Positions 1 to 11,819 are shown, counted from the first letter of the stretch. The stretch: DNA of 64,000 bases from Marasmius tenuissimus (GCA_029532415.1 JAQOTA010000058.1:186001-250000); one strand, 5' to 3'. The notes: generated by a model from the sequence alone, not told the origin. Program-made: numbers and translations.

Positions 1-719
1 GAGGACGACTGGACCATGGTAGCGAGGATGTTCAAGAATGGTTGTAACAGCCGAGGTTGCAGGGGTTTAGGCTCCGAGCTAACGAGATGAAAGGCTGAAT
101 AGGGAGTTGCGGGGAAATTCTGATGATCATTCCGTACCAAAAGAGGACAGTCAGAATCTGTGCAGCTTTCAATTGCATGAATTCATCTTGCATGTCCAAG
201 GTTCTGTTCAAGTATGAGAATACGAATTGAAGAGAGTGATGCGGCGGCGCACCGAAGAAGAGGAACGTATGGCAACTCCGAGTCAGTTTCCGAAGCTCTG
301 GTGAAGAGCGGTATACGTTCATCATGATCTGCCCAAATCGAGGTCACAATCCATCCAAAATATGGTTATCGACGTCCTTCATACCTGCCAGGGCATCGGC
401 TATAAGGACCAGAATTGATTGCATGGTATCGAGCCTCTGCAATTTCTTTAGCAGCCGAAGATACAGCAAGGCATATGTTTGTCCATCTGAGAGAAGAAGA
501 GACTCTATCTTGGCCTTGGGCTGCCTGTCGACCTTCTTGATGAGTGAGAGCTCCTCAGAGGTAATGAGATCGGCGCGTTGGTAGCCCTTAAATTGAAGCT
601 GAATACCGGAGATAAACGCCTAACAGAAACAGCAAGCTCACCTCCCATGGTACTGGCTTTGATCTGATCTTGGAAGAAGTCTCATCGAGGTAAGAATTGG
701 AGACCAGGGAGACCGACAT
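1..719 (-). CDS. VMA13: V-ATPase V1 subunit H, 5' part (runs off window start)
   Basis: Subunit H is the regulatory subunit of the V1 sector of the vacuolar proton pump; it couples V1 to Vo and silences free V1. The ATG is at 719-717. Five exons are visible (719-642, 586-385, 328-253, 203-138, 78-1) with consistent phases. They give about 166 residues beginning MSVSLVSNSYLDE, followed by the family-typical SKIRSKPVPWEGYQ and later DHDERIPLFTRASE and QLKAAQILTVL. These are hallmarks of the armadillo-like N-terminal domain. The remaining two thirds of the protein lies outside the window, so its integrity cannot be judged. It is divergent from the mL46 gene, with 153 bp between start codons. Identification is from recalled family sequence. 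Confidence 0.93.
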
Positions 720-872
720 TGTGGAGGAGAGGGTGAGCTTGAAGAATGCAACGATGACGGAAATGGAAATGCCGCCTATCATAAATGGTATTAATTTCTC
801 ACGCGCTCACATGGCTACCGTAACTTTTTCGAAGAGTCTCCGGTCCTCACTCAACGCTCAACTAGAGAGGCA
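720..872. promoter_or_regulatory. Shared 153-bp divergent promoter of VMA13 and mL46
   Basis: Only 153 bp separate the start codons of the two divergent genes, so both promoters must lie here or overlap the coding sequences. I see no obvious TATA box. Inferred from gene positions only. Confidence 0.5.
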
Positions 873-1917
873 ATGTCCTCAATGTCATCGTTATGTAGAG
901 CTCAGCTGAATGGTGAGCTCATGTTGCCTTCTACTACTTCTTGAATACTTATGATTCATCGCCCCAAAAAGCTCGGTTCTGTGCGAGAACTCTGGCAACT
1001 CACGTTCCTCCAAATCCCGTCGCTTCGACCTCTACACCTCCATCACCCCCTACGAAGGCTCAGAAGCCGACAATAGGAACAGCAATTCTTTTGAATCGCT
1101 CTCCCATCATCACCCGCTCACCGACACCTTTCGAACGCGCCTACTATTCGTACCAAGCGCGTCTACGGCGTGCGCTGCACAACCCGTTCCCATATGACTT
1201 TTACTTCAAGCAAGGGTCTATTCTCGAAACTCGTTTCAACATGGAAGAGCGTAAACGTGAAAAAATTGCTTTTGGTCCCACCTTCGGTATAGATGATGAG
1301 TTGGACAAGGAAAAGGCCGCTGCAAACCAGGCTGCTGCTGAACAACTCGCGGAGCAAGAGGGAGAAAATGAAGCGATGATGCCAAGGGTTCATCCATCTG
1401 ACCCCACACGGGACACGAAAAGTTTGGATCGGAAAGGAAAGAGGAACATCTATTGTTTGCTCCAGGATACGGACGGTGCATGGCGTTTCCCTCACGGGAA
1501 TCTCGTCAAGGGAGAGCTGTTGCATCAAGTGAGCTGGCTACTTTCTTGCCCATGATTCAGAGAGACTGACATTGTAACTCCAGGCTGCGCATCGAGACTT
1601 GTACGCGCGATGCGGGGACCGCATAGACGCGTGGATTGTTAGTCGCAACCCGATTGGGATGTACAAACCCGAACCAAAACTGTCAGCAAAGGGAACCCCA
1701 CTTCCCGAGGTACTTTCTTCGACTTTTCCTCTCTTTCCAGTCATTGACCGTTTTTCAGGAGGTGTCGTTCTTCTTCAAGGCTCACATAATGGCAGGTCAA
1801 GTCCGTCTCGACGAAGAGAAGACGAAAGACTTTGCATGGCTTACGAAACAAGAGATTGAGCCTTTGGTGACCAAACACTACTGGGACGGTATCAAGGATA
1901 TGCTTTCAGACTATTAA
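873..1917 (+). CDS. MRPL17: Mitochondrial large-subunit ribosomal protein mL46 (MRPL46 / yeast Mrpl17)
   Basis: Component of the 54S mitochondrial ribosomal subunit with a Nudix-like fold. My model has four exons: 873-912, 972-1528, 1584-1709 and 1759-1917, giving 293 residues. The short first exon (MSSMSSLCRAQLN) joined to ARFCARTLATH makes an Arg/Ser-rich presequence with no acidic residue, as expected for a matrix protein. The other reading, beginning at a TTG near 941, lacks an ATG. Recognisable segments include FNMEERKREKIAFGPTFGID, the Nudix-like NIYCLLQDTDGAWRFPHG, and the C-terminal HYWDGIKDMLSDY. The first intron is inferred; the other introns are canonical GT-AG. Confidence 0.88.
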
Positions 1918-2403
1918 TAGCTTAATCTCATTACATCTTTGTCGAGTAGAATCTCGATATAATTCGACTTTCCTCATACGGTTGGATTGAAAACTCCCTG
2001 CGTATGACCGTCACGGTGCCTACATTCTGTTCTGCCGTTCTTTGACCGTTCTCCGGTCCCTCGACGCGAAAGAGGCCTAGGTCCCACAGCCTGACTCTTT
2101 TCATCGTACCAATACCTTAGCTTAGAAAGGACGTTGTAAGCCTGCAGCTCACTGGTCTGTTAGAACCTGGTAGTACAAGCCCGAAGCCTACGGACGAGCT
2201 GAAACATGGCGTTACAACTTAACTCTTGGCTTCTAGATGAATCCCTTTGAGTCATGCCTTGTCCTTCCCGCACCGAGGACCTGAGCGTCGGGCCTCGCAG
2301 AAACCTAGTTGGACCATCCTACATATGTACACCTACCTGCAATTACATACATTGAGACACTATTCAGTGCCAAGGACAGAATCGCAGTCACGGAATTTTA
2401 TAA
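1918..2403. other. Convergent 3' intergenic region
   Basis: This 486-bp stretch lies between the stop of mL46 (+) and the stop of the DUF6533 gene (-). It presumably holds both 3' UTRs. Short ORFs exist but show no family signature or splice logic, and I see no repeat or RNA gene. Confidence 0.6.
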
Positions 2404-4033
2404 TCAATCGCTATACTTTCCATTCGGCGCCCCTACGACCACCACCGTGGGGTGCGTACGTGGGCGCATGCTACCCATTGGAGAGAGGACGTGTACTTGT
2501 CCTCCGCTCTCGTCGATGTCGTTCATTTCCGTTGCTGAGGCCGCATGTCGGATAGAGAGGATGACTCTACTTGCAAGTATAGAGTGTAAGTCCCGTGAGG
2601 GTCTATAAGTAGGCCATCAGACACAAGTTCCAATTTTGACGACGTCAAGACGGATCAGAGCTCACGCTGATAGAAGGAGTCGCAAGTCAGGCTACAAGGG
2701 GTTTCAGCATTTGCGAACGCGAGGAGGTAGAGGACTTAAGCTTACAACGAGGGTGAGAACGGTCACAGCGTTGGCCGTGGATACCGCTGACAGGACTTGA
2801 GCACAGACCAACCAACAGATGGAGGAGCCTCGCCAACTCACCGACAACAGCAGCGTAGAAAACGGCGCCTGAGATTGAAATGCCAGGATTGGTCAATCAC
2901 GATACGAATCAAAGGTAATATTGAACCTTACCATCGCGGTAAACCGTTTTCACAAGGCCAGTACGACCACCTGTTTTGACTGTTGGCAAAAATCAGAACG
3001 CGTTATTAGAACGTGAGAAGTGATAAAGGTCATTACAAGCTTTGAATCCAGGGATCATGATCATGATCAAAGCGGCTACAAAAATGTGAGTTTCATGGAA
3101 CAGACGAGGGTAGATTATTACCTATGTTATTGGCCATCATCAACACCCAGCCCACGTAAATGATCGAATCTCCTCCTGTAAGAAAGCACCCTCGATAATC
3201 ATAGTCTAACCCGAAAAGGGGTCCAGGCCAAGTGGCGACTAGAGACAATGTTCAACCATGCCAGGGCCCAGAACGTTGGACGTACATTTCAGAGACTTGA
3301 GAAATCGATTGACAATCACGAAAGATGGGATCCAGCAGCCGAGGAAGTAAAGGCCAATCGCAAGACCGGACAAGAGGGTCTTCTTCCACACTGCCCAAAG
3401 CCTCAAGAGGAACAATGCTACTCTTCACATAAGCTGTAGGTGGCGTGGAGGATGGGAATTCGGCTGACCATCAGAAAGAAATATTCCAACCACAAAGGTC
3501 CCTAAAGCAAGCGCAAAGGGCCGATCAGATGGCGATAATTTAACGTCGAGGGCACGAGCCTACATCCGGTAAACGTATACGCAAACCGACAATACTCCAG
3601 GCTTGGGTTCGCAACAAATTGATCTAGGTAACGCCGGCTGAGATAGGTGATGAGAGAGCGGATTGAACAACTTACAATGGAGGACGAGGGAGCAGGAGTC
3701 AAGAAAGGGTAGATACCGTTGGATGATGTATATCACCTTCACGAGTGACCATTTCGCCTTCCATATGTGTTCGATTTCGAGGTCGAGCGTCAGGAGATAG
3801 TCGTAGACGAACAGCATCGCGCTGCAAACTGCGAGCGACTCGTCAGTGTTCCACCTTTACATCGGACCACGATTGCGTACCTTCGACGGTCTGTAATGTT
3901 GCCAACCAGTAAGTATTGAGAGCTAACGACAATCGACTCTTATACTCACCGCAACATATCGTTGATGTTGTACAACTGAGAAAAGCTGCTCGAGCGCTGC
4001 CGCTATCTGAGGCGGAGGTGAAAGCGAGGTCAT
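2404..4033 (-). CDS. DUF6533 domain-containing multi-pass membrane protein
   Basis: Member of a family greatly expanded in Agaricomycetes and of unknown function, with roughly seven predicted membrane helices. The ATG is at 4033-4031 (MTSLSPPPQIAAALEQLF). Exon 1 (4033-3950), a 10-nt exon 2 (3890-3881) and exon 3 (3828-3676) join in frame to give the diagnostic VYDYLLTLDLEIEHIWKAKW and then a hydrophobic segment. Later exons encode LRLWAVWKKTLLSG, a helix around FLGCWIPSFVIVNRF, TGGRTGLVKTVYRDG (a family hallmark before the last helices), and the tail RDLHSILASRVILSIR. The stop is at 2406-2404. At least eight introns are implied and some middle junctions are approximate. No partner or pathway can be inferred. 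A TATATA-containing stretch lies about 55 bp upstream of the ATG on this strand. Confidence 0.85.
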
Positions 4034-4768
4034 AGTCGCGAAAATCAGGGCGAAGGAGGGAACCTGAAGTATCGGCGATTCATGGTCGTATATAAGGTTA
4101 GTTTTTCAGGGTTTTGCAGGCCATGCTGGACATATGTGATTAGTTGTCCTGGGGCGGATCAATTATTGTTCTAGTGATCCCCGCGTCCGCCATGTTCCAA
4201 GAAATGAACGCCACCCAGATCATTATGATTGGAGGTGAAACCCTCGTGGGAGTCAAGGACGAGAAGGGAGCTGCAGAGATGGTGAATATTATGAGGATGA
4301 GGTTAAAACTTTCCGTAGTCAGATCATTATCAGATCATGTGTATGACATTGTTTAGCAAAAAATACATCCTCGACCCACTCTCCAAGACGACGGAAGGTG
4401 TACGTGTGCCACAATTACCGGTGACAAGCACTTGCAAGGTCCAGAGGAGTGCAGAGGAGAGAGGGTACCCAGGGATGCTTAAAACACCAGGATACATCGT
4501 GTGATGCGTACTGCAAAGTACTTGCTGTATCATATCCATCAATCCAATCAAGCCGAATTTTTTTGGTGGCGGGGGGCCGGGACGCTGAACGTCGGAGGTG
4601 AGAATAACAGCCGTAGTAGTAGAGCTTGCTCAAGTTCAAAACATTCCGTATTCCGGAAAAGAGAATCGAAAGGAGGAGAGCTGGCGTCGCGGGCGATCTC
4701 AACGATCTCCCCAGCAGCAGGAATCCATCAATTCCCCATGGAGTTTTTTGTTCCAAGGGGCGAACTAA
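4034..4768. other. Gene-poor stretch upstream of the MITE
   Basis: No supported gene. Short ORFs on both strands carry no recognisable domain. The first 100 bp are presumably the promoter of the DUF6533 gene. The first base triplet of the MITE target duplication (TAA, 4766-4768) closes this stretch. Confidence 0.5.
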
Positions 4769-4882
4769 CACTGCTGCCCAATCGAGATTTTTCGGCCGTA
4801 ATTAGAAAGGCAAAAGGCTTCGAAAAAACTTTAGTTTTACGGCCAAATTCACGGGCGTCAAAATCGATTTTTCTAGCGCGCA
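4769..4882 (+). repeat. Left terminal inverted repeat of the MITE
   Basis: 114 bp, beginning CACTGCTGCC; near-identical to the reverse complement of 5040-5152. Confidence 0.9.
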
Positions 4883-5039
4883 GAAACACACGAAACACAC
4901 GAGGCAAAAAGAATATTTTTACGAGCGCAAAATTATCCCGGAAAAATCTCGGAAGTGTTTTTACGAGCGCACAAAGGGAAAACAACGAGAAAGGGCACGT
5001 TTTACCTTCGTAAAAACCCAACTTTTTCCTGGCCTGTTT

Positions 5040-5152
5040 TGCGCGCTAGAAAAGATTGTTTTGACGCCCGTGAATTTGGCCGTAAAACTAAAGTTTTTAC
5101 GAAGCCTTTGCCTTTCTAATTACGGCCGAAAAATCTTGATTGGGCAGCAGTG
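5040..5152 (-). repeat. Right terminal inverted repeat of the MITE
   Basis: 113 bp; pairs with 4769-4882, with scattered substitutions and one-base indels that suggest moderate age. Confidence 0.9.
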
Positions 5153-5155
5153 TAA

Positions 5156-6037
5156 GGCCATCTGCATCACAAGCCATCATCTGTGTAACATGTGAGTCTA
5201 GTCCTGGCACAATCGGAACTACAACTGAGGGAATGATACTTACCAGATAGTACATACGTGCGATTCTAGTGAGGAGACCACTGGCAATTACCTAGTCGCT
5301 TATGCCGGTGATCGCCAGCTATGTCCAGTGTGAGCGCGTAGAAAGCTAAACAATAAAGTACCTCTGGCTGAGACCTCCAGAGTCCATATCACCCGGCCGA
5401 TAGACCAAGGGTGGTCGACCAAGGAAACCGTCTGAGGCCGTCGTGCTCCGTTTGACTAAGTGAGGGTCGCTGTGGAGAATTAGGCCCAGGAACCCGTATG
5501 CGCAGGGAGGCCTGAGTCCCGAAGGGGAATGCCCGAGTTTCAACGCTCTGAGGGTGGTCAACCGCCTTCAACCGCATCACACTGTGAAGTATCTGTCGTT
5601 TAGTTATGCGAAGAGGTTACAGTTCGCCTTGCGAGAGTTTGTGAGGGCAAATCCAACCTTCAAGCTATGCGGCCAATGCCGAGGGCCAGTATCGAATCTC
5701 TTGCAATATGTTGGAACCCACGCTCTAGGTTGAAAAGCAGCGATTGTCTCAAACACAAGTAACCCAGTGGTTTTGTCTCCGTTCGTCGAAGCGATACTCA
5801 TCAGTCAGGCATTCTGGTAGAGAGTTTATTAGCTTGGCGCAACGAGATCCAAAAAATTAAGGAAGAGAAACAGAGGTACGAAACGAGCGTGCAGGTCCTA
5901 GCAATGGGGCAATAAGAAAGCGTCCGAACTTGGAAGAGAGGAAGAAGGAGCGAAGGACGACAATAAAGATTCGTTAAACAGCAGAAATAAATCAAGTCGT
6001 CAGGTATTTGGTCTGGATTAGGCGTGCCACGTTTTCT
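5156..6037. other. Gene-poor stretch between the MITE and EDE1
   Basis: No supported gene. On the minus strand there are coding-like pieces: an ATG-initiated 65-codon ORF at 5801-5604, and a stretch near 5265-5230 reading LTRIARMYYL followed by a GTAAGT donor. They could be fragments of a decayed or fast-evolving spliced gene. I could not assemble a continuous model. Confidence 0.4.
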
Positions 6038-9000
6038 TTATCCTTGCCCTAAGAGGCTGTTCAATGCTCGGGGAACATCGTAGCCATATCTCTCCAGAGC
6101 CTCAACTGCCTGTGACCGGCTGAACCCCATAGCAGTCAATTGTTTGACTGCGTCGGCGTCATCTTCCGCGGCGGGTGTTCCTCGCGTATCAGGCTCTTCT
6201 TGAGGTGGCGTCAGCATAGAGGAAGGTTGCGGTACGGGTGGCGCATCCTTGTCCTTCTTTTTCCTTCCAAATGGCAATCGAATCTGAAGGTATGATCGCG
6301 TAAGTGAGCGGCAAAACAAGAAGAAGTTGAGGACAAGATACTCTTACGCTAAGCTTCGAATGCCTCGTCGGGGGTGTCTTTTCAGGCTTCACATCTAGGG
6401 TGTCTTTGAACGAGGACGCGGTTGACGGGCGTGGATGGGGTTTGGGTGATGCAGTGCGCGGTGGTGGTGACTTCTGCCCGGGTGTTGGCGAGACCGAACG
6501 AGCAATCGAGCTTGAGGACTGTCGTGAAGCTGTTCCTGCTCCCGCTACAGGCGGGAACTGTTGCTTCGGCAAAGAGTCGGTGTCTTGTCTTGCTGGCTGT
6601 GTTGGCGAGGACGTCTGAGGGACTGCCGTTCCCGTGCCCTGTGTGTCGAGTGAGAGTGAAGGAGAAGATCCGAATCCGGAGAAGACTTCATCGAATGAGG
6701 GTCCATTGGAGGCCTGTGTATTGTTGGTCATCGTCGAGGCAGTGGGCGCGGGCGGGATGGTCGTCGTTGCTGTCGTGCTTGAAGGCGTGGATGCAGCGGG
6801 TGCCGTATCACCGGCAGGTTGCGAGGCAAACAGGCTGTCAAATCCGTCCCCATTCGCAGTAGCATGTCCATTCGCAGTTGGAGGCGCGAGCGATGTTCCA
6901 CCAGCTGCACCGAAATCAAAGTTATCATCGAAAGCGGCATCGAACGAGCCAAACTGAGGCGCTGATGTGGTAGACGATGGATTTGGAGATATCTTGCCCA
7001 TAGCCTCGTCGAATGCGTTCACGCCAGCCTCTGTGGGTGAAGCGACGTGCGAGACCGTTGTAGGGAAGTGAGGTGTCTGGGGAGTTCCGAAAACATTGTT
7101 TGCATCACCATTTTCCTTGACAGGAGCACCAAATGCATCAGCTTTCGCAGGGGTACCCGACGACACTGCATCGGAGTCACCCCCGAAGATATCATCGAAG
7201 GATGCGTCCGCAGCCGTAGGGGCTTGTGCCTTTGCAGTAGCGGTGTTGATATCGGTGGACAGTCTCTTCTGAATTTTGGCCAGAGGGACCTCGTCTTCGT
7301 CACTAGAATCGGAGTCGTCAACATCCAATTCTTTCAACGAAGAACTCAGGTCCGTCTCCACAGGCTCCTCCGCCTTCTTCTTTCCTTCTGCCACTGATGA
7401 TAGCGTGGCTGTCGGAGGATTGAAATCGTCGACATCAGGGAATTTAGAAGCCATAGCGTCTAAAGTTGTCTGACGAGGAGGACTCTCCAGAGGGAAAGTA
7501 GCGGTGCTAGGTGGAGTAGTGAAGTCTTCGTTGGCACTCGTGGGCGAGTTGAGGGATTGTGATACTCTGTCAGGAGATATGACTAGGGACGCAGGGACCT
7601 GCGATTCGCCTTTGGGAGTTTCTTGGCCGGTTACGGCTGGAGGCGTGGCCGAGGTATCGTTCATCTGCGAGAAGCCGAACGGATCATCATCAGAGGCATC
7701 GACCGTAGTCTTCTCCTCGGGTTTCTCCTCCACGGGCTTGTTGTCTCCAATTGGTGGTGTGGAAATCGAAGCGTTTGCAAACGGTAGGAACGGTGACTGT
7801 GGTCGTGGAGAACCCGACATAGCCAGCCTTTCGAATGGATTGTTACTCTTTATGGAGCCCCCGGAAGGTGACTGAGGATCAGGTGAGGTTGGTAACGGCT
7901 GAGCAGCCGCGAACGCTAAAGAGTCGGGCGACCTGCTCCGTTCAGGAGTAGCGATACCGGTCGACTGAGAGGAGACGGGGGCGGGGATAGGACTGCCAGT
8001 GATCGATGGAGGCGAAGAGGCGAGTTTGTCAAGCTCAGTCTCAGCTTGTTCTCTCTCTTTCGTCACGGCTGCAACTTCGGCATTCGCTTCTTCCAACTCC
8101 TTAGTGGCCTTCGCCCTCTCCGCTTCTTTGGAACTCAATTGTTTCTTCGCTATGGCCAATAGTCCCTTCTGTTGCTTCGAGTCCTTCTTTGCCTTCTCTG
8201 TCTGCACCTTCAGGGTTTCAGCCTCTTTGCCAGCCTCCGCCATCTTCCTATGTAACTCCCTCACTTCTTCCTTATCCCTCAGAACTCCTCCCTCGATCTC
8301 TGACTTCTCCACCCTCACGGCACTCAAGTCACTCTCCGCGGTGATAAGCTCCTGTCTAACCTTCTGAATCTCAGCAGACTGCGTAGCGTATCGTTCCTTG
8401 AGCGACGCAAGAGCCTTCGTCTCCGTTTCATACGCAGCCTTGGCTACAGATAGTTGAGTCTGAAGGGAAGAAAGCTGGACAGCCTGGTTCGCAAGGGTTT
8501 CTTCCATGTTCGCGCGTTCACTCTTGGCCGTCTCCAGCGAACGGCTCGTCGAGTTCAGTTGGTTTTGCATGTTGCCAATCTCGGCGGAGCGGTCGTGAAG
8601 TGCAGCGGTTGGTTGAGGTTCGTCGTCATCGCTCATCAAGTCGCGGCCTATAATGCACATTATTTAACAGACGTTGAGTTGAAGCCCAAAAAAGAGACAT
8701 ACCGCCGAATGGATCATGAGAAGTTGATGGAGGCGCTGGTGAGGAGATCGCGGGAGGGTGGGAGCCGGTCGACTGCATGGGGATATTGAACGGTCCATTT
8801 GAAGTCGCAGATGAAGGGGGCGTGTCGTCGAAAGAAAAGAGATCTTTCTCAGGTGCTGGCCTTGGTGGAGGAGGCGGAGGAGCGGGTCGTGTCGTGCCCG
8901 TCGAAGGCGGAGGGAACGGGAAAGTACCAGTAGCACGCATTGCCGGGGGTATAAGTGATTCAGGAATGCTCTCCGGCAATTCTCCACCGTTCAACTTCTT

Positions 9001-10391
9001 CTGAATGAGATGCATCGCAACAGCAAAGCAATCTTTCGTGAGTCGTCCATTGTTGTGTAGATCGGAAAGGTCCCTTCAGCCAAAAGTGAGCGGTCGGGAA
9101 ATAAAATATCAACTGGGGTAGCACGCACCATATATGTGCCAAGACATCGTCAGGTAACTTGGACTCAAGCATGAATGGCACGGCCACGTCCCCTTCAATG
9201 AATCCCTGCTTAGTCGGGTCGAGTGTATCGAAGAAACGGTCAGCGTTCGCCTTCTCCTGCGCCGTGACATCCCAAAGAGCAGTTCCCGCTCCTGAACCAG
9301 CCCCGAAGGCCCCGCTCCCGACCTGTGATGCATTTGGCCGTGCAGGCAGGGTTGGTGGTACTCTGCCAGTATTATTAGGTTGCAATAGACCGGTATTCTG
9401 CTGCTGGAGTCCCCCCATCCCCGTCCCTTGAGGTTTCAAGATGGATGACGGTTGTCCAGTGTACTGTGGTTGTACGGGTGGTCGACTTGGAGGAGGGAAA
9501 GAGCCGACACTGGGACTGCGCGTTCCCGTGTTATGTTGAGATATCGGTGCTGCTACCGTCTGAGCTTGTTGGTATAAACCTGGCGGTAATGATTCAGGCA
9601 AATTGGAGATGGTTTTCGTCATGACGCCTTGTATAAAATACATTCCGAGAGCGAAGTCGGTCGCATCGAGGGTGCCCCGATTTTGCGTGTCGGCGAGATT
9701 CCTAGCATCGAAACGAGTTAGAAGGTTGGCCTAGTACGCTGCTTGGATAGACCGACCAAATTTGAAGGAGCAAGTCATTGGAAAGCTTTGACTTGACGAA
9801 GATGTCGCGCGCTTGATCAGCTGCAGAAACACCAAGGCACGTCAGTCTCATCACATCCCGAACAGAAACAGAGCCACGTACCGCTCAAAAGGCCGTTCAC
9901 GGGACCCGCTTTGATAAACATGTTGTTAAACTTGGCCTTGTCTGCTGGTGTGAGAGGTGGGAAACCACCAGTCGGAGGGGGAGATTTGGGTATAGACATC
10001 CCAGTATGTTGAGCCGAGAGAGGAGAGAAGCCTTCAATGACCGGAGTTGGACCAGCTAGAATGACGTTGCGATGAACTTTGTCGGTCCAGACGGAGAGAG
10101 AAGTAACAGCTCACGCTTGCTGATGAGATCCTTGGTCACCTTTTCACCCTTCTGTGCCCATCCTATTAAACGAATTGCAATTGTCGTGCTCTTCCTTGAA
10201 AGCCACCCATTGTTCTCTTCATCGGCAATGCTCCATATCTCTCCAAGAACTGTAGGAGCAAGTTTTGCACCACCGAATATGCGAACTGCGTCGTCTCCTT
10301 TGAGAATTCCGAGTTTCTGAGCATCTGCTTGTGCAAATATCTGAGAGACGAGAGAGAGCTCTGCCTGGGAAGGCGAGAAGCTCGAGGACAT
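6038..10391 (-). CDS. EDE1: EH-domain endocytic scaffold Ede1 (Eps15-like)
   Basis: Early clathrin-endocytosis scaffold that nucleates coat sites and binds NPF-motif adaptors and ubiquitin. The ATG is at 10391-10389 and the stop at 6040-6038. Order of domains: EH1 ([16 protein letters not shown], 10391-10100); EH2 ([16 protein letters not shown] then [20 protein letters not shown], about 9960-9620); EH3 ([20 protein letters not shown], about 9300-9000); proline-rich linkers; a long coiled coil (about 8600-8030); a low-complexity Ser/Thr/Pro/Asp region with an NNPFERL motif; and a C-terminal UBA domain ([20 protein letters not shown], 6150-6040). The last intron is 6347-6284. The three-EH, coiled coil, UBA layout is diagnostic. 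It is divergent from UBC11 with 489 bp between starts. Confidence 0.95.
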
Positions 10392-10880
10392 GATATTATG
10401 AAGAAGGTAAAGGTAACGCGGAAAGGGAATCGGACGAAGCTGGGCAAGCTGAGCGCATACGCATCACATCATCCAGGCCGAGCATTTCCCACGGCCCGGC
10501 TCGGGCGGATTTCAGTCATGGGCCATCGCACAAGTGTCCGGAGCGATAATACAGAGGCATATTCCACAGGCATTCCAGGGTATTCCATTCGATCTGCCGT
10601 ATTTCTGACATCTCTGAGCCAATTAAAGAATATGAAGCTCGCACGACGAAGATGCGGCCTACACGTGTAAGCATTTTGTCAAGAAAGTTGCTAAATTTGG
10701 TAATTTAATTGAACCCCACAGTCACGCCATCACGTGCGTCTTGTGCGCGTCAAACCGCACGTTTGGTTCAAATTTCGCCTTTTACGAGCTTCCCTCTTGT
10801 CCAGGTTCTCTAACCTTCAGATTCCTTGTTTCTCCTCTCACTTTTCCCACTCATCTGTACCATAACTACATAATTCGGCC
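10392..10880. promoter_or_regulatory. Divergent intergenic region EDE1/UBC11
   Basis: 489 bp between two start codons. Holds both promoters by position; no convincing TATA box or repeated operator-like motif seen. Confidence 0.5.
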
Positions 10881-11819
10881 ATGGAACAACTCACCACCTC
10901 CCTTGCTCCACCTCGTGCACCCTCCAACAAGGCTGCCCCAGCCAGCTCGAACCAGCAGGGGGCTGGTAGTGTTACAAAACGGTGTGTGGCCCTCTTCATA
11001 GCTCCCTTTTATGGGTGAACTGATGTGTGTTCGCTCTTTCAAGTCTCAGCAATGAACTAATGACTTTGATGGTGAGTACCCGTCGAACCGGTTCACCAAC
11101 GCGACTCAACGTTCCCTCTTCAGATGTCTTCGTCACCTGGAATCGTCAGTGTCTACATCTTGAAAGCTCAGCATCACGTATTAATTTGCTTCTCAAGTCG
11201 GCTTTCCCAAAGAGCGATGGTAATCTGTTCGAATGGATTGGAACTATTGAAGGTGCTCCGGGAACGGTGGGTTCTGCTTTGTAACCTGCCACGGACCGTG
11301 CACGACTCACTGATTACTTGCCTTCCTGAAGATTTATGCTGGATTGACGTTCAGAATATCGATCACGTTCCCCCCCAACTATCCTTACGTCGCACCTACC
11401 CTCAAGTTTGAAACACCGTGCTACCACCCGAATGTTGACCTCGCTGGCGGTTCGATCTGTTTGGACATCCTACAGGTACGTTTGACCGCATTCGACTTGA
11501 TGCAACTGTACTCAAGTGCCCACAATATCTGTCCAGGACAAGTGGTCTGCCGTTTACAGTGTGCAAACTATCCTCCTCTCCCTCCAATCCCTGCTGGGTG
11601 GTGAGTTCCTTTCATGGTCCACCTAACACACTCTGATCGTCAAAACTCAACAGAACCGAACAACGCTTCACCCTTGAACTCTGACGCTGCCGCTCTTTGG
11701 AACTCACCAGACGGTACGATCATGTTTCAACGTGCCTATCGTCACTTTCTCACATCGACATAGATTTCAAGGCCCAGTTGATGCGGCACTACCGTCCACT
11801 GAAGGACGATTCCGCGTGA
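10881..11819 (+). CDS. UBC11: Ubiquitin-conjugating enzyme E2-C (UBE2C/UbcH10 type), APC/C partner
   Basis: E2 enzyme that initiates ubiquitin chains on anaphase-promoting complex substrates. It starts at ATG 10881 with an N-terminal extension of about 34 residues ending SVTKR, as in E2-C. Seven introns interrupt the gene. Recognisable segments are LSNELMTLM, SAFPKSDGNLFEWIGTIEGA, the UBC core PPNYPYVAPTLKFETPCYHP, and the active-site context GGSICLDILQ with the catalytic Cys. The closing DKWSAVYSVQTILLSLQSLL and GEPNNASPLN are E2-C signatures that separate it from UBC4-type E2s. The stop is at 11817-11819, for about 180 residues. All junctions are GT-AG and in frame. Confidence 0.94.

Larger units (their letters stand above)
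4769..5152. mobile_element. 384-bp MITE with long terminal inverted repeats and TAA target duplication
   Basis: The left arm 4769-4882 and the reverse complement of 5040-5152 match over about 113 bp with few differences. Both begin CACTGCTGCCCAATC and end in CTAGCGCGCA. The element is flanked by TAA on both sides (4766-4768 and 5153-5155), consistent with a 3-bp target-site duplication. It encodes no transposase, so it is non-autonomous. A CACT terminus and a 3-bp duplication would fit CACTA-like or PIF/Harbinger-like transposons; I cannot decide between them from one copy. The central 157 bp contain a short direct repeat of TTTTTACGAGCGCA. ORFs crossing it on both strands are by-products of the palindrome. 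Confidence 0.9.

Noticed and set aside
941..971. mL46 start at a TTG near 941
   Set aside because: Needs a non-ATG start; the exon from ATG 873 spliced at 912/972 gives a good mitochondrial presequence in frame.
4501..5013. Plus-strand 170-codon ORF (and an overlapping minus-strand ORF)
   Set aside because: It runs from anonymous sequence into the left arm and centre of the MITE; the mirrored ORF on the other strand is explained by the palindrome.
6400..8367. Several plus-strand ORFs of 70-146 codons inside EDE1
   Set aside because: Antisense shadows of the low-complexity EDE1 coding exon.
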